Assembly: GCA_905250075.1 (NCBI GenBank)
Contig: CAJNOP010000400.1
Coordinates: forward strand, 58,865-122,864
DNA length: 64,000 nt
From: Rotaria sp. Silwood1
Taxonomy: Eukaryota > Rotifera > Eurotatoria > Philodinida > Philodinidae
Direction of reading: 5' to 3'
Below, one piece after another: positions 10,580-20,874 of this stretch. Below the pieces are notes generated by a model, which saw only the letters and a program-made list of their open reading frames with translations, ran no database searches and had not been told where the DNA came from. How positions within the stretch are numbered: the stretch's first letter is position 1; each line of letters opens with the position of its first letter. The position numbers were made by a program, and so were the translations under genes.

Positions 10580-12285
10580 TTATCGCAAATAGCATGCCGG
10601 AGGTGCACGAAGTGCAAATACATAGTAGCCATTACAGTTTGTGATCGAAATCTGGTTTGACCACTGACACATATTTCCCGGCCAGCTATAACATACAGTT
10701 CCCGAAGTTGTGGCACCTACTGATACAGGATATTCGCCCTTGTACCAACCAGTTCTCTATGTTCCGCAATGGAATGGTTCCATTGGACCAGGTGCCAGAC
10801 GAGTGCCTGCAGCGCCTGAAAAACGTACCCACATCGGCTCTGGTTTAAACGTACCTTTGTTGCATCCAATGTAGTGTGGGTGAGTAGCATGGCGCGTCTG
10901 TGTCAGTAATTAGGACGTAACTCGAGCATTGAGGAGGATTAGAATTTGCCGAACCGGATGCATTCTTTGTCGTCGATGCAATCCTCGTGGTTGGGCTCAG
11001 CATTGTAGCTGTTGTTGGTTTATTGTTCGTTCCAACTAGATATTTGTAAAATTAATAAAAATAAATAATTTATGTATCCAATTCCCAAGACGAAAAATTA
11101 AATAGGCAATCTCAGAATGGGCACAAGTAAAATTTATAGATTCATTTTTTTCTGAAATATACTCGACGAAAGAAATTAAATGATGTCGATTTCGATTTTG
11201 ATTTTATATACTTCGAAAGAAGAACTCGTCCGTTTTCATACAATAATGAGTTGCACAAGCTTCTCGAGTGAGGCTCTCGAAAATGAACTATGAAGCAAGC
11301 AAAAAACAAGCTCTCACTTTGAGTAACATCACTACCACTTCGAGTAGTTGTCGGCGAAGACGATGAAACCAGTGCGGTGGGATTTTGTCGAGAAGCTTTT
11401 GAAAAACAGCTGCCCGTCGTAGGTTTCTTGAACGAGATCGTATCGACTTTAGCAACAGTTAAAGATTTGCCTGAATTCGGATACTTGAGAGAAAATCCAG
11501 CACTGCTTCGACAGCCACGTGATCCAATATGGCCTGCAAGAGACATGTCACCAACGAACATATCCGGAAAGTCTTCAAGCATGCTCGTTCTATTACGCAC
11601 ATAATTATCATGAATACGGACAAATTAAGGATGTTTCTTAATTCCTACTTTGATAAAATTCGTTGCGATTGCCAGTTACGGCGACCCATGTCCTATAAAA
11701 TCATTAATCACACATGTTGTAGAGTGAAAGCAATAGAGAAACAAAGGGATCTTACCAGGAAAATAAGGCATTTCCAGCCTTGGTTTCCTTGGGCACGTTA
11801 AATGTGAATATTTAATTCTTGCCTGCAATGTTCGAACCCAGTCGAACATCTTTAGGGCATCCACCTTGAAAGCTATGCAGAACTTTCCAAGTTTCACCAC
11901 CACCATCGAAAGAAAGCGACGCTTGACAGCTACCTCCACTGTGAGCTGCGAGAGATCTCTCTCCACCCGATGTACCATGACCAAGGATTCTGAATGAGAA
12001 AATGCATCAAAAATTATGTTATGATGGCCAGACAACATCAACTATCACCGATTACACTTACTCAAATCGTGCTTGCTGGCCTGCTTGCCATGTTTCGACA
12101 GGAGTCTTGTCAACACCAGCACTTTTATGGAGTCTCTTGCACGGAAAATCGCTTCCATCTGGTCTTAACGGACTGTTATAATAGTTGCCAGGCGCTGCTA
12201 AAGGTCTTGGATGTTTTATACGTGCATCCGCTATAACTGCTGAGATAATGGAAATCAATGAAGAGACACTTGCAAAGTATATCAT
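10580..12285 (-). pseudogene. Chimeric AA11-like LPMO + Ser/Thr linker + D8C domain, decayed
   Basis: The start at 12285 gives a signal peptide ending ADA, then a fungal AA11-like N-terminus (NSPLRPDGSDFPCK). A canonical intron (11990-12061) joins it to HSGGSCQASLSF and FQGGCPK. A second intron (11693-11755) completes GNALFSWTW, followed by TGNRNEFYQ. A third (about 11590-11648) adds the conserved N. DFPDMFVGDM and YPNSGKS follow in a shifted frame, matching the fungal family C-terminal part. A Ser/Thr linker crosses a fourth intron (11036-11317) in phase into PTTATM, then a cysteine-rich D8C domain like uromodulin: GAAGTRLAPGP, TVCYSWPGNMCQWS, NCNGYYVFALRAPP. Lesions: TAA at 11812-11814, a frameshift near 11580, a frameshift near 10865, TAG at 10757-10759 and TAA at 10580-10582. 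LPMOs oxidatively cleave polysaccharides such as chitin; the usual mature N-terminal His is Arg here. Domain calls are from motif recognition. Confidence 0.7.
11990..12061 (-). other. Intron 1 of the LPMO-D8C relic
   Basis: GTAAGT donor at 12061-12056 and CAG acceptor at 11992-11990. Removing these 72 bp joins codon GA|A in frame and continues the LPMO domain into the conserved His-containing segment. The intact splice signals show the gene was once processed as a normal rotifer-style gene rather than being a recent raw fungal insertion. Confidence 0.75.
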
Positions 12286-13541
12286 GTGTATTGGGAACCT
12301 ATACAGTCGATGCTTTCGTACAACTGATGTCGATGTTGAGATTTTTTACTGTCAAACGACAGAATATCCTCGTCGTGAAGGGAAAAAAACGAAAACTGAA
12401 ACTAACGATAAAGTGGCATAGGTGAAGTAATCATATCTCGTATTACATTTATTTTTGTTGTCATTGAATTGATGCTTTTTAAATAGTTTTCTGTGAAATT
12501 GAGCCATTTGTTAATTATTTGCCAAAATGGAAATCAATACATTCTCATCTTAAAAACAGAAGATCACTTATCCGATTCTGGAGCAGTTGCTGCAAAGATG
12601 CAAGTCTAAAGGTCATTTTTCTGTAGTAATTTTATATTACTTCGATCAACTACTACATTAATAATTGCACTCATATCAGTCACATCTTGACTCACAACCT
12701 ACACCGTCAGTTAGAAAGATTGCCTCCGATATTTGATGAAACAAAAACTTGAAATACTTATTTCTATATTTTTTCTTTGTCAATCCACTACTATTTTTGT
12801 TGTCCTCTCATTATTATGATACGATCCGAAGAATGATGAAATATTCTTAAATTAGGGTATGACTGGATGGCATTTTGTCAAATGCATACTAAATAATGTT
12901 TAAAAAACTTTTCAACAGTGCTGCAAATAAAGAGATAACAAGTTTTTGAGTTTTTCATCAAGTTGTGATATTAAAATTAGAAATTAAGATAAAAGTAAAT
13001 TTACTTATTCACATTAGAACTAGAGTTAATTGATCAATTGAAATTATAATTAAAGAACGTTATTAGTTATTTCGGACTAGAACTAAGAATTAAAAGTTAA
13101 ATTGTTAAAATAATGCTTAATACAATGAAATATCGAATATATGAAATTGTTTGTAATAGAAAGCCATTGTTTTAATGTCTTGGCTCTTATTCATTTATTC
13201 GAACAGACCTTAGGATAAATGATTAATGACACTGATTTGGTTGTTAGATTCGATATAATATGAAACAATTGCTTCCCATAGCTATATTATATACACATTT
13301 CTCTGTTCATAACAAATACTATCGACAACATAATGAGTTACCCATAGAGTTACGTTTAACATTTACGCTGACGGATATTTTCATCGTACATATTGACAAC
13401 AAATTAAGGAAATAACTAGGCAGAAAAGGAGTATTTTAGTACCAACTGTGTATTGGTAGTACATTTGTTATTGTTTATAAAAATGTCAATGGGAATAATA
13501 TAAGAAATGTCTGGAATAGCTTTTATCTTGAAATAATATTC
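12286..13541. other. No gene recognised
   Basis: AT-rich intergenic sequence upstream of the minus-strand LPMO relic, so its promoter would lie here. I see no motif to define it. No frames above noise. Confidence 0.5.
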
Positions 13542-13685
13542 ACATCTTTAGAGAAACAAAATATAGAACTTTCATTTCTCGACGTAATCGTGTATCGTAA
13601 GATTGAATCTATGAGAACGTTCGTGTATAGTACAGCAGCATATATTGGAATGAGACATAATGCAGATAAAATGTGGGTAGAGTGA
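13542..13685 (+). mobile_element. Reverse-transcriptase relic, possibly Penelope-like
   Basis: A 47-codon frame reads LEKQNIELSFLDVIVYRK, then TFVYSTAAYIG, before a stop. The pattern (acidic/Lys run, xxFLDVxVxR, ten or so residues, T.VY.....Y.G) resembles the segment after the catalytic motif in Penelope-like and some non-LTR reverse transcriptases, where FLDV and a YRKPT-like motif follow each other. No YxDD box or endonuclease is visible around it, and surrounding frames are broken. It is at most a decayed fragment. The class is uncertain and a chance match is possible. Confidence 0.4.
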
Positions 13686-15380
13686 GGAGCATAAATATAG
13701 AAAATTTACTGTTTAATTTTACTTGATTGTATCCTTAAAAGCACATTTATTTTTGTGCTTATGTATTGTAACAGTTCAAAGAAGGAAGAGAAAGGAAAAA
13801 AACAAAAGAAAGTCCATCTTGGAAAACATCTTGTGAAGATTCAGTGCTGAAGCAATGTATCATCTGTCAGCCATTGACATTGAATTCGGTTAGAACACAC
13901 GAATTTCCTAAAAGTTTACTTGTATTATTGTTTCTTAATAGCTCCATTAATCTTGTTGTTTAAGATATGTATTCGTTAGAATGCGACTATTTAAAAGGGT
14001 GAAATTGGGTATGAATGAAGACTTTGAATTTCACACATTCCTACATGTCAAAAACTCAAGAGGCTATCACAAACAATCGAAATTTTAATCGAACGTGTGG
14101 ATGTTTTTTAGTTCAGTAGAAAATGCGAGAAAAAGTTTTCAGAAACTTCATCAATTTTACTAATCAAAAAAGTTTTTGCAAATTATCGAAGTTTCCAAAA
14201 TCGTACTGTAAGTAGAGTAGCTGAACTTTGGTGAGCATAGAATTGACGATTCTAAAAAAGGATAAAAATGGAAGATACGTATTGATTTCGAATTTTGAAA
14301 TAAAATAGTGTTTACTAATCAGTCCAAACAAAAAAATGCCCTCTGACTAAACTCTTTTTGGTACAATGTGAAGAGGAGAAATGTGAAATTCATGAGGACA
14401 TATCTTGTATAACTTCCACGAAAGATAACGACAAGAAAAGATTGAAACATATTACCTAATGGACGTTTTGTTGTACTATGTTCATGTTTTTTCAATGAGA
14501 AATGCTTGATATTTTTTCAAGCAATAAACTACTGATACGTCGAAAGGATGAGTGATATTCGTTGGTCGTTACTCTTATTTCTACGGAATATGCTTCTTAT
14601 CTAAGATAAATATTAGAAAGAAATGATGTGATGTCTACAATAAAGTATAGGTGGATGGATGAAGAACAAAGATACATGAGCATTTAGGTACCTATTCAGT
14701 TGTTTCTTAAGTTAAAAGTGTGATAAAGAAAAGAATGGCATTCAGTCGTTTATCACATAGATAAAAATAAGTATATGATCGATTAGAGTTGAAATAGACA
14801 TGCATTCATTGATTTTATAATAAACTGACTGCGATAAGGAAATATGACGGTACTGGTAATATGGATAATGTGTTTGCCGTCACTTCTATCTCTCGCTGTT
14901 GAAAAAAAGATAAGAAACAAAAAGCCTACGGGTAAACCGGGAGATAAAAGACAAAAGTGCAGGTTCGCAAAAAAAATGATTATAATGAAGAACATGTTGA
15001 TGACAAGAGTCATCTGAAGAAAGCATATAGAGAACACATGTGGCGCGTCGATAAATATATATAGAAAATCGACTTCTCGGTAAGTGTTGGCGTCATGAGA
15101 CACCATGTACCGATTGAGAGACTTTATATTAATTGCAAAGATTGTGAGCCTAACATGTTCGCAAATCAACTTATGAAGAGTTTCTTCTGATAGCAATTCC
15201 AATAAAGCTTTGACAAGGTCTTCTCTATACATACACCTACATAACTAAAATATAGATATATAGAGTGATAGAATACTTCCAATGTTTTCATAAGATGCAA
15301 ATTGTTTTGTTAAAGATATGTTTTTATATTGACAATGTACTGAAATATCGAATGCAACTGTTTCTTTTAGGCGTATACAT
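13686..15380. other. Intergenic region upstream of GT copy 1
   Basis: AT-rich. A minus-strand frame at 14783-15232 (149 codons) is open, but its product is a patchwork of hydrophobic residues without a recognisable domain; I do not call it a gene. The presumed 5' leader or upstream exon of the glycosyltransferase could lie here but is not identifiable. Confidence 0.45.
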
Positions 15381-15402
15381 ATATTTTAGATTAGTATCAG
15401 TT
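15381..15402 (+). promoter_or_regulatory. Splice acceptor 13 nt before GT copy 1 ATG
   Basis: A pyrimidine-rich tract ends in TTTTAG at 15389 and is followed by ATTAGTATCAGTT and the ATG at 15403. The same acceptor, with exactly 13 nt to the ATG, recurs in copies 2 and 3. It marks either a 5'-UTR intron or a spliced-leader trans-splice site, and it decides the start codon against the upstream in-frame ATG at 15265. Confidence 0.65.
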
Positions 15403-17253
15403 ATGTTCAAAAAAATTACACAAACACAATTCATCTATTCACTATTTTCTTTTATTTTACTTCTTTCTTTCACATCGTTTATTATTTTTATTTGGAAAAA
15501 TACAGATCCGCAAAAAGAAAATCTCAAATCATTAGTTTTCAGTATATTGAAAATTGAAAAGAATCAAACTAATCAACAGCACTACTTTAATGTTAGCAAT
15601 TTCGAGAATAATTCAATCTCCTCGACATCAGCAAGACCTTTACTGTCAGAAAATAATAAACATACTTTAACTGTTACAGATTTACGATTTATTCATCATA
15701 ATAAAACATTAGAAACTACGATTGAATGTGTTGGTTCATTATATAATCAATCTTGTTTGTATCATAATTTATATTATGTTGATAATTGGTTTATGATTTT
15801 AACAGTAAAAGGAAAACAGTTACCTACATATTCTGTACGAACTAATGCATTTATACTATGGCCTACAACGCCAAATAAACGTGTTTTTGATTCATATTAT
15901 GATCTTGAAAAATTTGTTCGTACTACGATTGATCCAAGAATACTTCCATCTGTTACTCTTTATTTTGGTCAACCTTGGCATCATAATATTGGTCATGCAC
16001 TATTCGATGGACTTTATTCAGCATATGTTGCACTTATTCGTTTTCCTCCAAGACATCTGCAACCTTTTCGCATTCTTGCTGGAGTAAGTGACTGCAAAGT
16101 ATGTTGGAGTGAAGATGTTTATAGTCGTTTTGGTGGCCTTGGACTTATAAAACTAAACGTTCTAAATAATATGTCAAAAGGAAACTGGTTTATGTTTGAA
16201 GAACTTGTTATGGGTAGTGGAACATTTTGTCAACGTTGTACACAACCTAATTTACAGTTACCTGGAGGTGTTGAACTAGATGCATCAAGACTTTTTCGTG
16301 GTAGAATGTATCAACAGCATGGTCTTGTTCATCCAATTGTTCGACGAAAGTCCTCATCTGAAGGACGAACTTCTCGTGATGTTCTTCAAGCATATATTAT
16401 TGACAATAAACGTTTTACAAGTAAGGATCGAAAAGAAATCAACGATGCGATCAATGCAATAAATAATTATACCAATTTATATTTAAATAAAACAATTAAA
16501 TTACAATGGCCATTAGTTCGTGTATCTTATCTCTTCTATAATAAAGTAAGAGCTCATACCCTTAGTTCTATTCGAGTAAATGCGACACCAACTGATTCTC
16601 GATCACCAATATATGAACTAATTGAAAATAATTTCATAGCTCAACTAAAACTTTTACGTCAAATTGATATTCATATAGCTGGACCAGGTACTGGACAAAT
16701 GTATCAAACATTTTTATCAGATGGATCTGTAACTATTAATCTTGGAGGTATAAAACCACGGGGATTAGAAAATTCAACAGAAGCATATACTTCATATCTT
16801 GAACAACATATGACAAGTGGTACACCATATATCAAAGGTCTTTATTATCCAATTAATGAACGACCTAACGGTATCAAAAAAGATGAAATTGTGAAATTAA
16901 TTCGACAAGCATCACAACTAATTCTCGAAGGTTTTTCATTACCAGTGAATCCTCGAGATAATCTAGCAGCTGATGGACAACTATTTGTTGAAATGTGTGA
17001 AAAAGATAAAGAATTTTGTTCTATAGTGACAACAAGAACATCAGGTAAATACTATCCTTGTATAGATATGTGGGTAGAAGATTTTGTACATGAACACCGT
17101 CAATGGCAAGTGGAAGATTTGATCAATAATGGTCGAAATATTAGTTGTCCTTATAATCATTCATTGTTACATGAATTAAGAAAAAAATATGGAATTCTAC
17201 ACAAACAAACTAACAATTCATCAACAAACGTCACGCACAAATCTGTTAATTAA
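15403..17253 (+). CDS. GT61-like type II membrane glycosyltransferase, copy 1
   Basis: Single coding exon of 616 residues when started at 15403. The frame stays open back to 15265, but the conserved acceptor supports the later ATG. Residues about 10-31 form one membrane span after a short basic N-terminus (signal anchor). The lumenal part has PWHHNIGHALFDG (191-203), paired cysteines around 228-234 and 276-279, and DIHIAGPGTGQMYQTF (422-437) followed by GSVTINLGG. These resemble the GT61/DUF563 catalytic region, where a His/Gly-rich turn precedes a 'PPGSVVIEL'-type strand. Many N-glycosylation sequons fit a Golgi or ER enzyme. GT61 enzymes transfer GlcNAc or pentoses (EOGT, plant xylosyltransferases); donor and acceptor here are unknown. 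Poly(A) signal AATAAA at 17263-17268. Protein nearly collinear with copies 2 and 3. Family assignment is moderate. Confidence 0.75.
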   Translation: MFKKITQTQFIYSLFSFILLLSFTSFIIFIWKNTDPQKENLKSLVFSILKIEKNQTNQQHYFNVSNFENNSISSTSARPLLSENNKHTLTVTDLRFIHHNKTLETTIECVGSLYNQSCLYHNLYYVDNWFMILTVKGKQLPTYSVRTNAFILWPTTPNKRVFDSYYDLEKFVRTTIDPRILPSVTLYFGQPWHHNIGHALFDGLYSAYVALIRFPPRHLQPFRILAGVSDCKVCWSEDVYSRFGGLGLIKLNVLNNMSKGNWFMFEELVMGSGTFCQRCTQPNLQLPGGVELDASRLFRGRMYQQHGLVHPIVRRKSSSEGRTSRDVLQAYIIDNKRFTSKDRKEINDAINAINNYTNLYLNKTIKLQWPLVRVSYLFYNKVRAHTLSSIRVNATPTDSRSPIYELIENNFIAQLKLLRQIDIHIAGPGTGQMYQTFLSDGSVTINLGGIKPRGLENSTEAYTSYLEQHMTSGTPYIKGLYYPINERPNGIKKDEIVKLIRQASQLILEGFSLPVNPRDNLAADGQLFVEMCEKDKEFCSIVTTRTSGKYYPCIDMWVEDFVHEHRQWQVEDLINNGRNISCPYNHSLLHELRKKYGILHKQTNNSSTNVTHKSVN

Positions 17254-20200
17254 TTGAGATAGAATAAACTTTTTTGACATCAATTTTAGTAAAACAGTTG
17301 CGATACAATACTAAGAAAATGGAAACATTCGCCTATTATCGATCATATCATTGAAGCAACAATATCTCTAAAATATTAATTCTTGTCGTCAAAAACAAAT
17401 TACGATTAATTCTATATGTATGAGGCTAAAACTAAAACTTCTCGAATATGACAATCTTATGTGAAATGATACGAAAAATTTATCTTCCTACAAAACGTGA
17501 ATTATTTTTATGACTTCAAATGTAAAACACAGTAACACAAAATAAATTTAACAGATAGGCTATTTGTGTGACATAAGATTTATTGATCCTATGCTTTATA
17601 AACTTTTTAATTCCGATCAAAATAAAGACACATTTATTGAGCTCAATACTTTCATCATTGTTATTTCTTTTATGCGTTCAATTCAATTTTCTTCTACTTG
17701 AAACCCCAGTATAGACGTTTTTGAATATACTTTCACACTAAGTTAAATCTTAGGATGGACTGATATGTGTGTCTGTGTTTTCAAAGGTTTGTTTAATTAC
17801 ATCGGGCTGGTATTTTATATTCATAGAATTACCCTTATACACCAATAAATAAAATATACCCATAGACATGACTGTTGGGTTTAGAACAAAAACCATGAAT
17901 AACTTGACTTTAGAATATCTATTGAATAGTAACATAACAGTGGCGAAATAACAGAAGAATATCAAAGTGATTATTAGTATACATGAACATTGATCGAGAG
18001 ATATTGTTCAAGGAACAACATAAATATCAATAGAATGTATTCTCAATTATTTTGCGTCATTGAATACTTTTTGCACATTTTTTCATTCATTTTTCATACG
18101 TAAGATCAGATGTTTATATGTGTTGTATATATAAGTATTTTTAGCAAGTACTTGATACGTGCATACAGATAGATGAAACACATTCATATGTGTATAAATT
18201 AATATTTTATTGTAGATATTTAATGTTGTGCTGAAGTAGAGAAAAGTTATATGATGATGAAAGAACGATAAAATAGAAGTAGAAGAGACAGTAAGGATGA
18301 TTGTGTTACTGCATGTGAATCTTCTTCTCTTGTACAGCTGAATACAGCAGTTATACAAAATATAAAATTTTACTTAGTACAATTTTTTCATCTATTGGTA
18401 AAAGAAATGCTGTATTCTATGATAATTTGTGATAGTAGAGAAAGTTTCAGTATTTTTTTGTTGAATCTTTATTTAAGATTACAAATTTGAATTGAGAAGC
18501 ATAATTATCATTAAAGATTTTGCTTTTAACTATGTAACATCAAAGAAATAAAGAAAAACTTTCGAGAAATCATGCATGTTGAACTAGAGTATTATCATCG
18601 TCAATTTTGAAAAATAACAATTCTTAATTTAAAAGATGGCAATTGAAAAAAGATATTTGTTGCATCAAACGAAAATAAATTATCTAATTAAAGAAAATAA
18701 CAAAACATTCGTCAAGAATATTAATGAGAAGAACTTCTACATATGATAACTCAGTTTTATTGAAACTACAAATACAGACTGAGAAAAACTTAGAATAAAC
18801 TATACTATCTTAAATTGAACATTTTATATCGATTTTCTTTGTTCGTATTTACATATATATATCATACAAAATAAGGCTGTATAAATATCATCAGAGGACT
18901 GTCTCTATATCCTTATGTGAGAAGGTTAGTTTTGAAGAGTATAAAGAAAAAAATGAGTAGCTTTCCAACAGTACATGAAGAATCATATGTGTAAATGTAG
19001 TTTACATCATATATTTATCAAAGAATTTTTCTTCATCTTGTTTGTCTTTGTCATTATCTACAATGTATACATGCGAGCAGAAATACGAGTACAAATTCTA
19101 CTTGAAAAAAGCATGATACTTCACCGTGTAAAGAAGGATTTTCTTTTTTATTAAAAATTTATTTTTGTTGTAATTACTAAATTAATCTTCATACAAATAA
19201 AATTAATTTTCTCTATCGATAAAATCTGCAATCTTAATGATTAAATTTAAATTTCTTGTAACAATTATAAGTAATGAACTAATGATTTTTTAATTATTTA
19301 TTAAAGATTTCATTTATTTTACTCATCAAAAATTATGTTCCCTTAGAACACTATCATAATGATTAAGATAAATTCAGTTCATTTCATATGAATTTACTTT
19401 GTATAGGTAACTGTTAGATTGAGATCTGTCTAATCCATCAATTGAATTAACCATCCCATAAAGTCAGCGGAGTTTTATAATGCTTGATCAATGTACTGTT
19501 ATTGACAAAAGTACCCGTTAACCAAGACCAACACTACTGAATTCTAGAAATCATTTTTATTTTTCTCAATTTATATCAAACGAAAGAAAAAAAAACCAAA
19601 ATACATCTAATCTTGATATAAACTACTAAATATTTAAGAAGAATTTTGGCATGATGCAAGTTTTTAGTAAATCTCTAAATAAATATGATCAGATTGGAAA
19701 ATCGCTACATAGTTGAAGCTAACATGCTCATAATTATTCAAAGAAAATTTTCAAATAATCGATCAAACAGAACTGTCTTTCTCTGTAGCAGTTATTTGTC
19801 GATCATTAATTGATTTGTGTACTGAGCATTTCAATTTAACACAAGAAAAAAAATCTGATTGTGAACTTTACCGTTGTGATCATGGTATAGATTAATTTTT
19901 AATTCGAATTTTTATACACTTACTCTGATTTTTATTACTAAACAAATTTTTGTTATATACTTTCAAGCAGGGTTTTAATGAATAAAGATTAATTGAACTT
20001 ATAATTATCTTTAAATGCTAAACTGCACTAATTAAGATCTCTATATCCATATTACAATTAAAGTCTTTATAGAATAATTGTTATTCTATCTGAAAATGTA
20101 ACCGAAATGTTAGAGTTTTGTAAAATATTCTTGATAAAATATTTAATACCAATGTATTCACTGTATATGGCAATATTTTCTTTGATTAAATCAAATTGAT

Positions 20201-20339
20201 ACTGTAATAGCAAATTTATTTTTATTATTTAATAACGGAAAAAAAAAATGCGAAAAAAATTGATTGTTAAAATAATGAGAACTTTTTAAAAAATATCTAA
20301 ACTGTTCTTGATTAATTGAAAGATTTGAAAAGATCTGTA
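17254..20339. other. Intergenic; first 580 bp is a duplicated 3' flank
   Basis: About 17254-17835 aligns by eye with the sequence after copy 2 (31338-31930): shared AGAATAAA, TTTTAGTAAAACA, GATCATATCATTGAA, a TATGTATGA segment and the GTGTGT/TTAATTACAT stretch in the same order. The rest is AT-rich with no convincing coding frame. Minus frames at 17750-17965 and 18083-18358 are low-complexity. Confidence 0.5.
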
Positions 20340-20874
20340 TTAATATTCAAAAACATCTGCAAAATCTAGCTCTTCAACATTATAAATATTATTCATGACT
20401 ATTGAATGATTTTCTATATGTTGATGAAATGCTTGTCGCAATGTATCTTCACCTGTTAAAACTAATGAGATAGCATTCGTAAGTTTAATTGCAGCATGTT
20501 CTAATAGTGCGTAATCACCACCTAAAATTATAAAACAACATTTTAATATAAATATTTCAGAAAACAAAACAATTCTTTTATACCAGTATTATGAGCTAAT
20601 TTACAACAAAAATTCCAAGTTTCGAAATTCAATATTCCATTAATAATCAAAAATAAAGTGACATCTAATCGATTAAATTCATTTGATATTTCTATAGGAT
20701 CACCATCAAAATTAAAATCATTCGGGATAAGAATGATTGCTAACTTTTCATGAAATCCTCCATTGATAATCTTTTTTTAAAAAAAAAAGATAGAAAAATA
20801 AAATGCTTAGTTAAAGATAATTTCACTTACATTTGCATGTTGAAAATAATTAACAACCGATTGTAAAAAATTAC
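20340..20874 (-). pseudogene. Partial gene, VWA-like C-terminal exons
   Basis: Three minus-strand exons join with matching phase. 20831-20874 (donor GTAAGT) joins 20584-20770, which joins 20340-20521 (acceptor TTTTAG) and ends at a TAA. The product includes HEKLAIILIPNDFNFDGDP, then LDVTLFLIING, then CCKLAHNTGGDYALLEH. This order (strand with D.NFDG, hydrophobic strand, helix, TGG.Y) resembles the second half of a von Willebrand factor A domain. No upstream exon with the DxSxS metal-binding start is visible at higher coordinates, and there is no start codon. It is a 5'-truncated copy or the 3' end of a gene whose front exons I cannot find. Exon structure is fairly clear; the VWA identity is tentative. 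Confidence 0.45.

Noticed and set aside
14783..15232. 149-codon minus-strand frame upstream of GT copy 1
   Set aside because: No recognisable domain. The hydrophobic stretches come from T/A-rich DNA, there is no splice continuation, and nothing comparable was noticed beside the other glycosyltransferase copies.
15265..15402. N-terminal extension of GT copy 1 by 46 codons
   Set aside because: The extension contains a splice acceptor conserved in all three copies and is not conserved in sequence; the ATG at 15403 aligns with copies 2 and 3.
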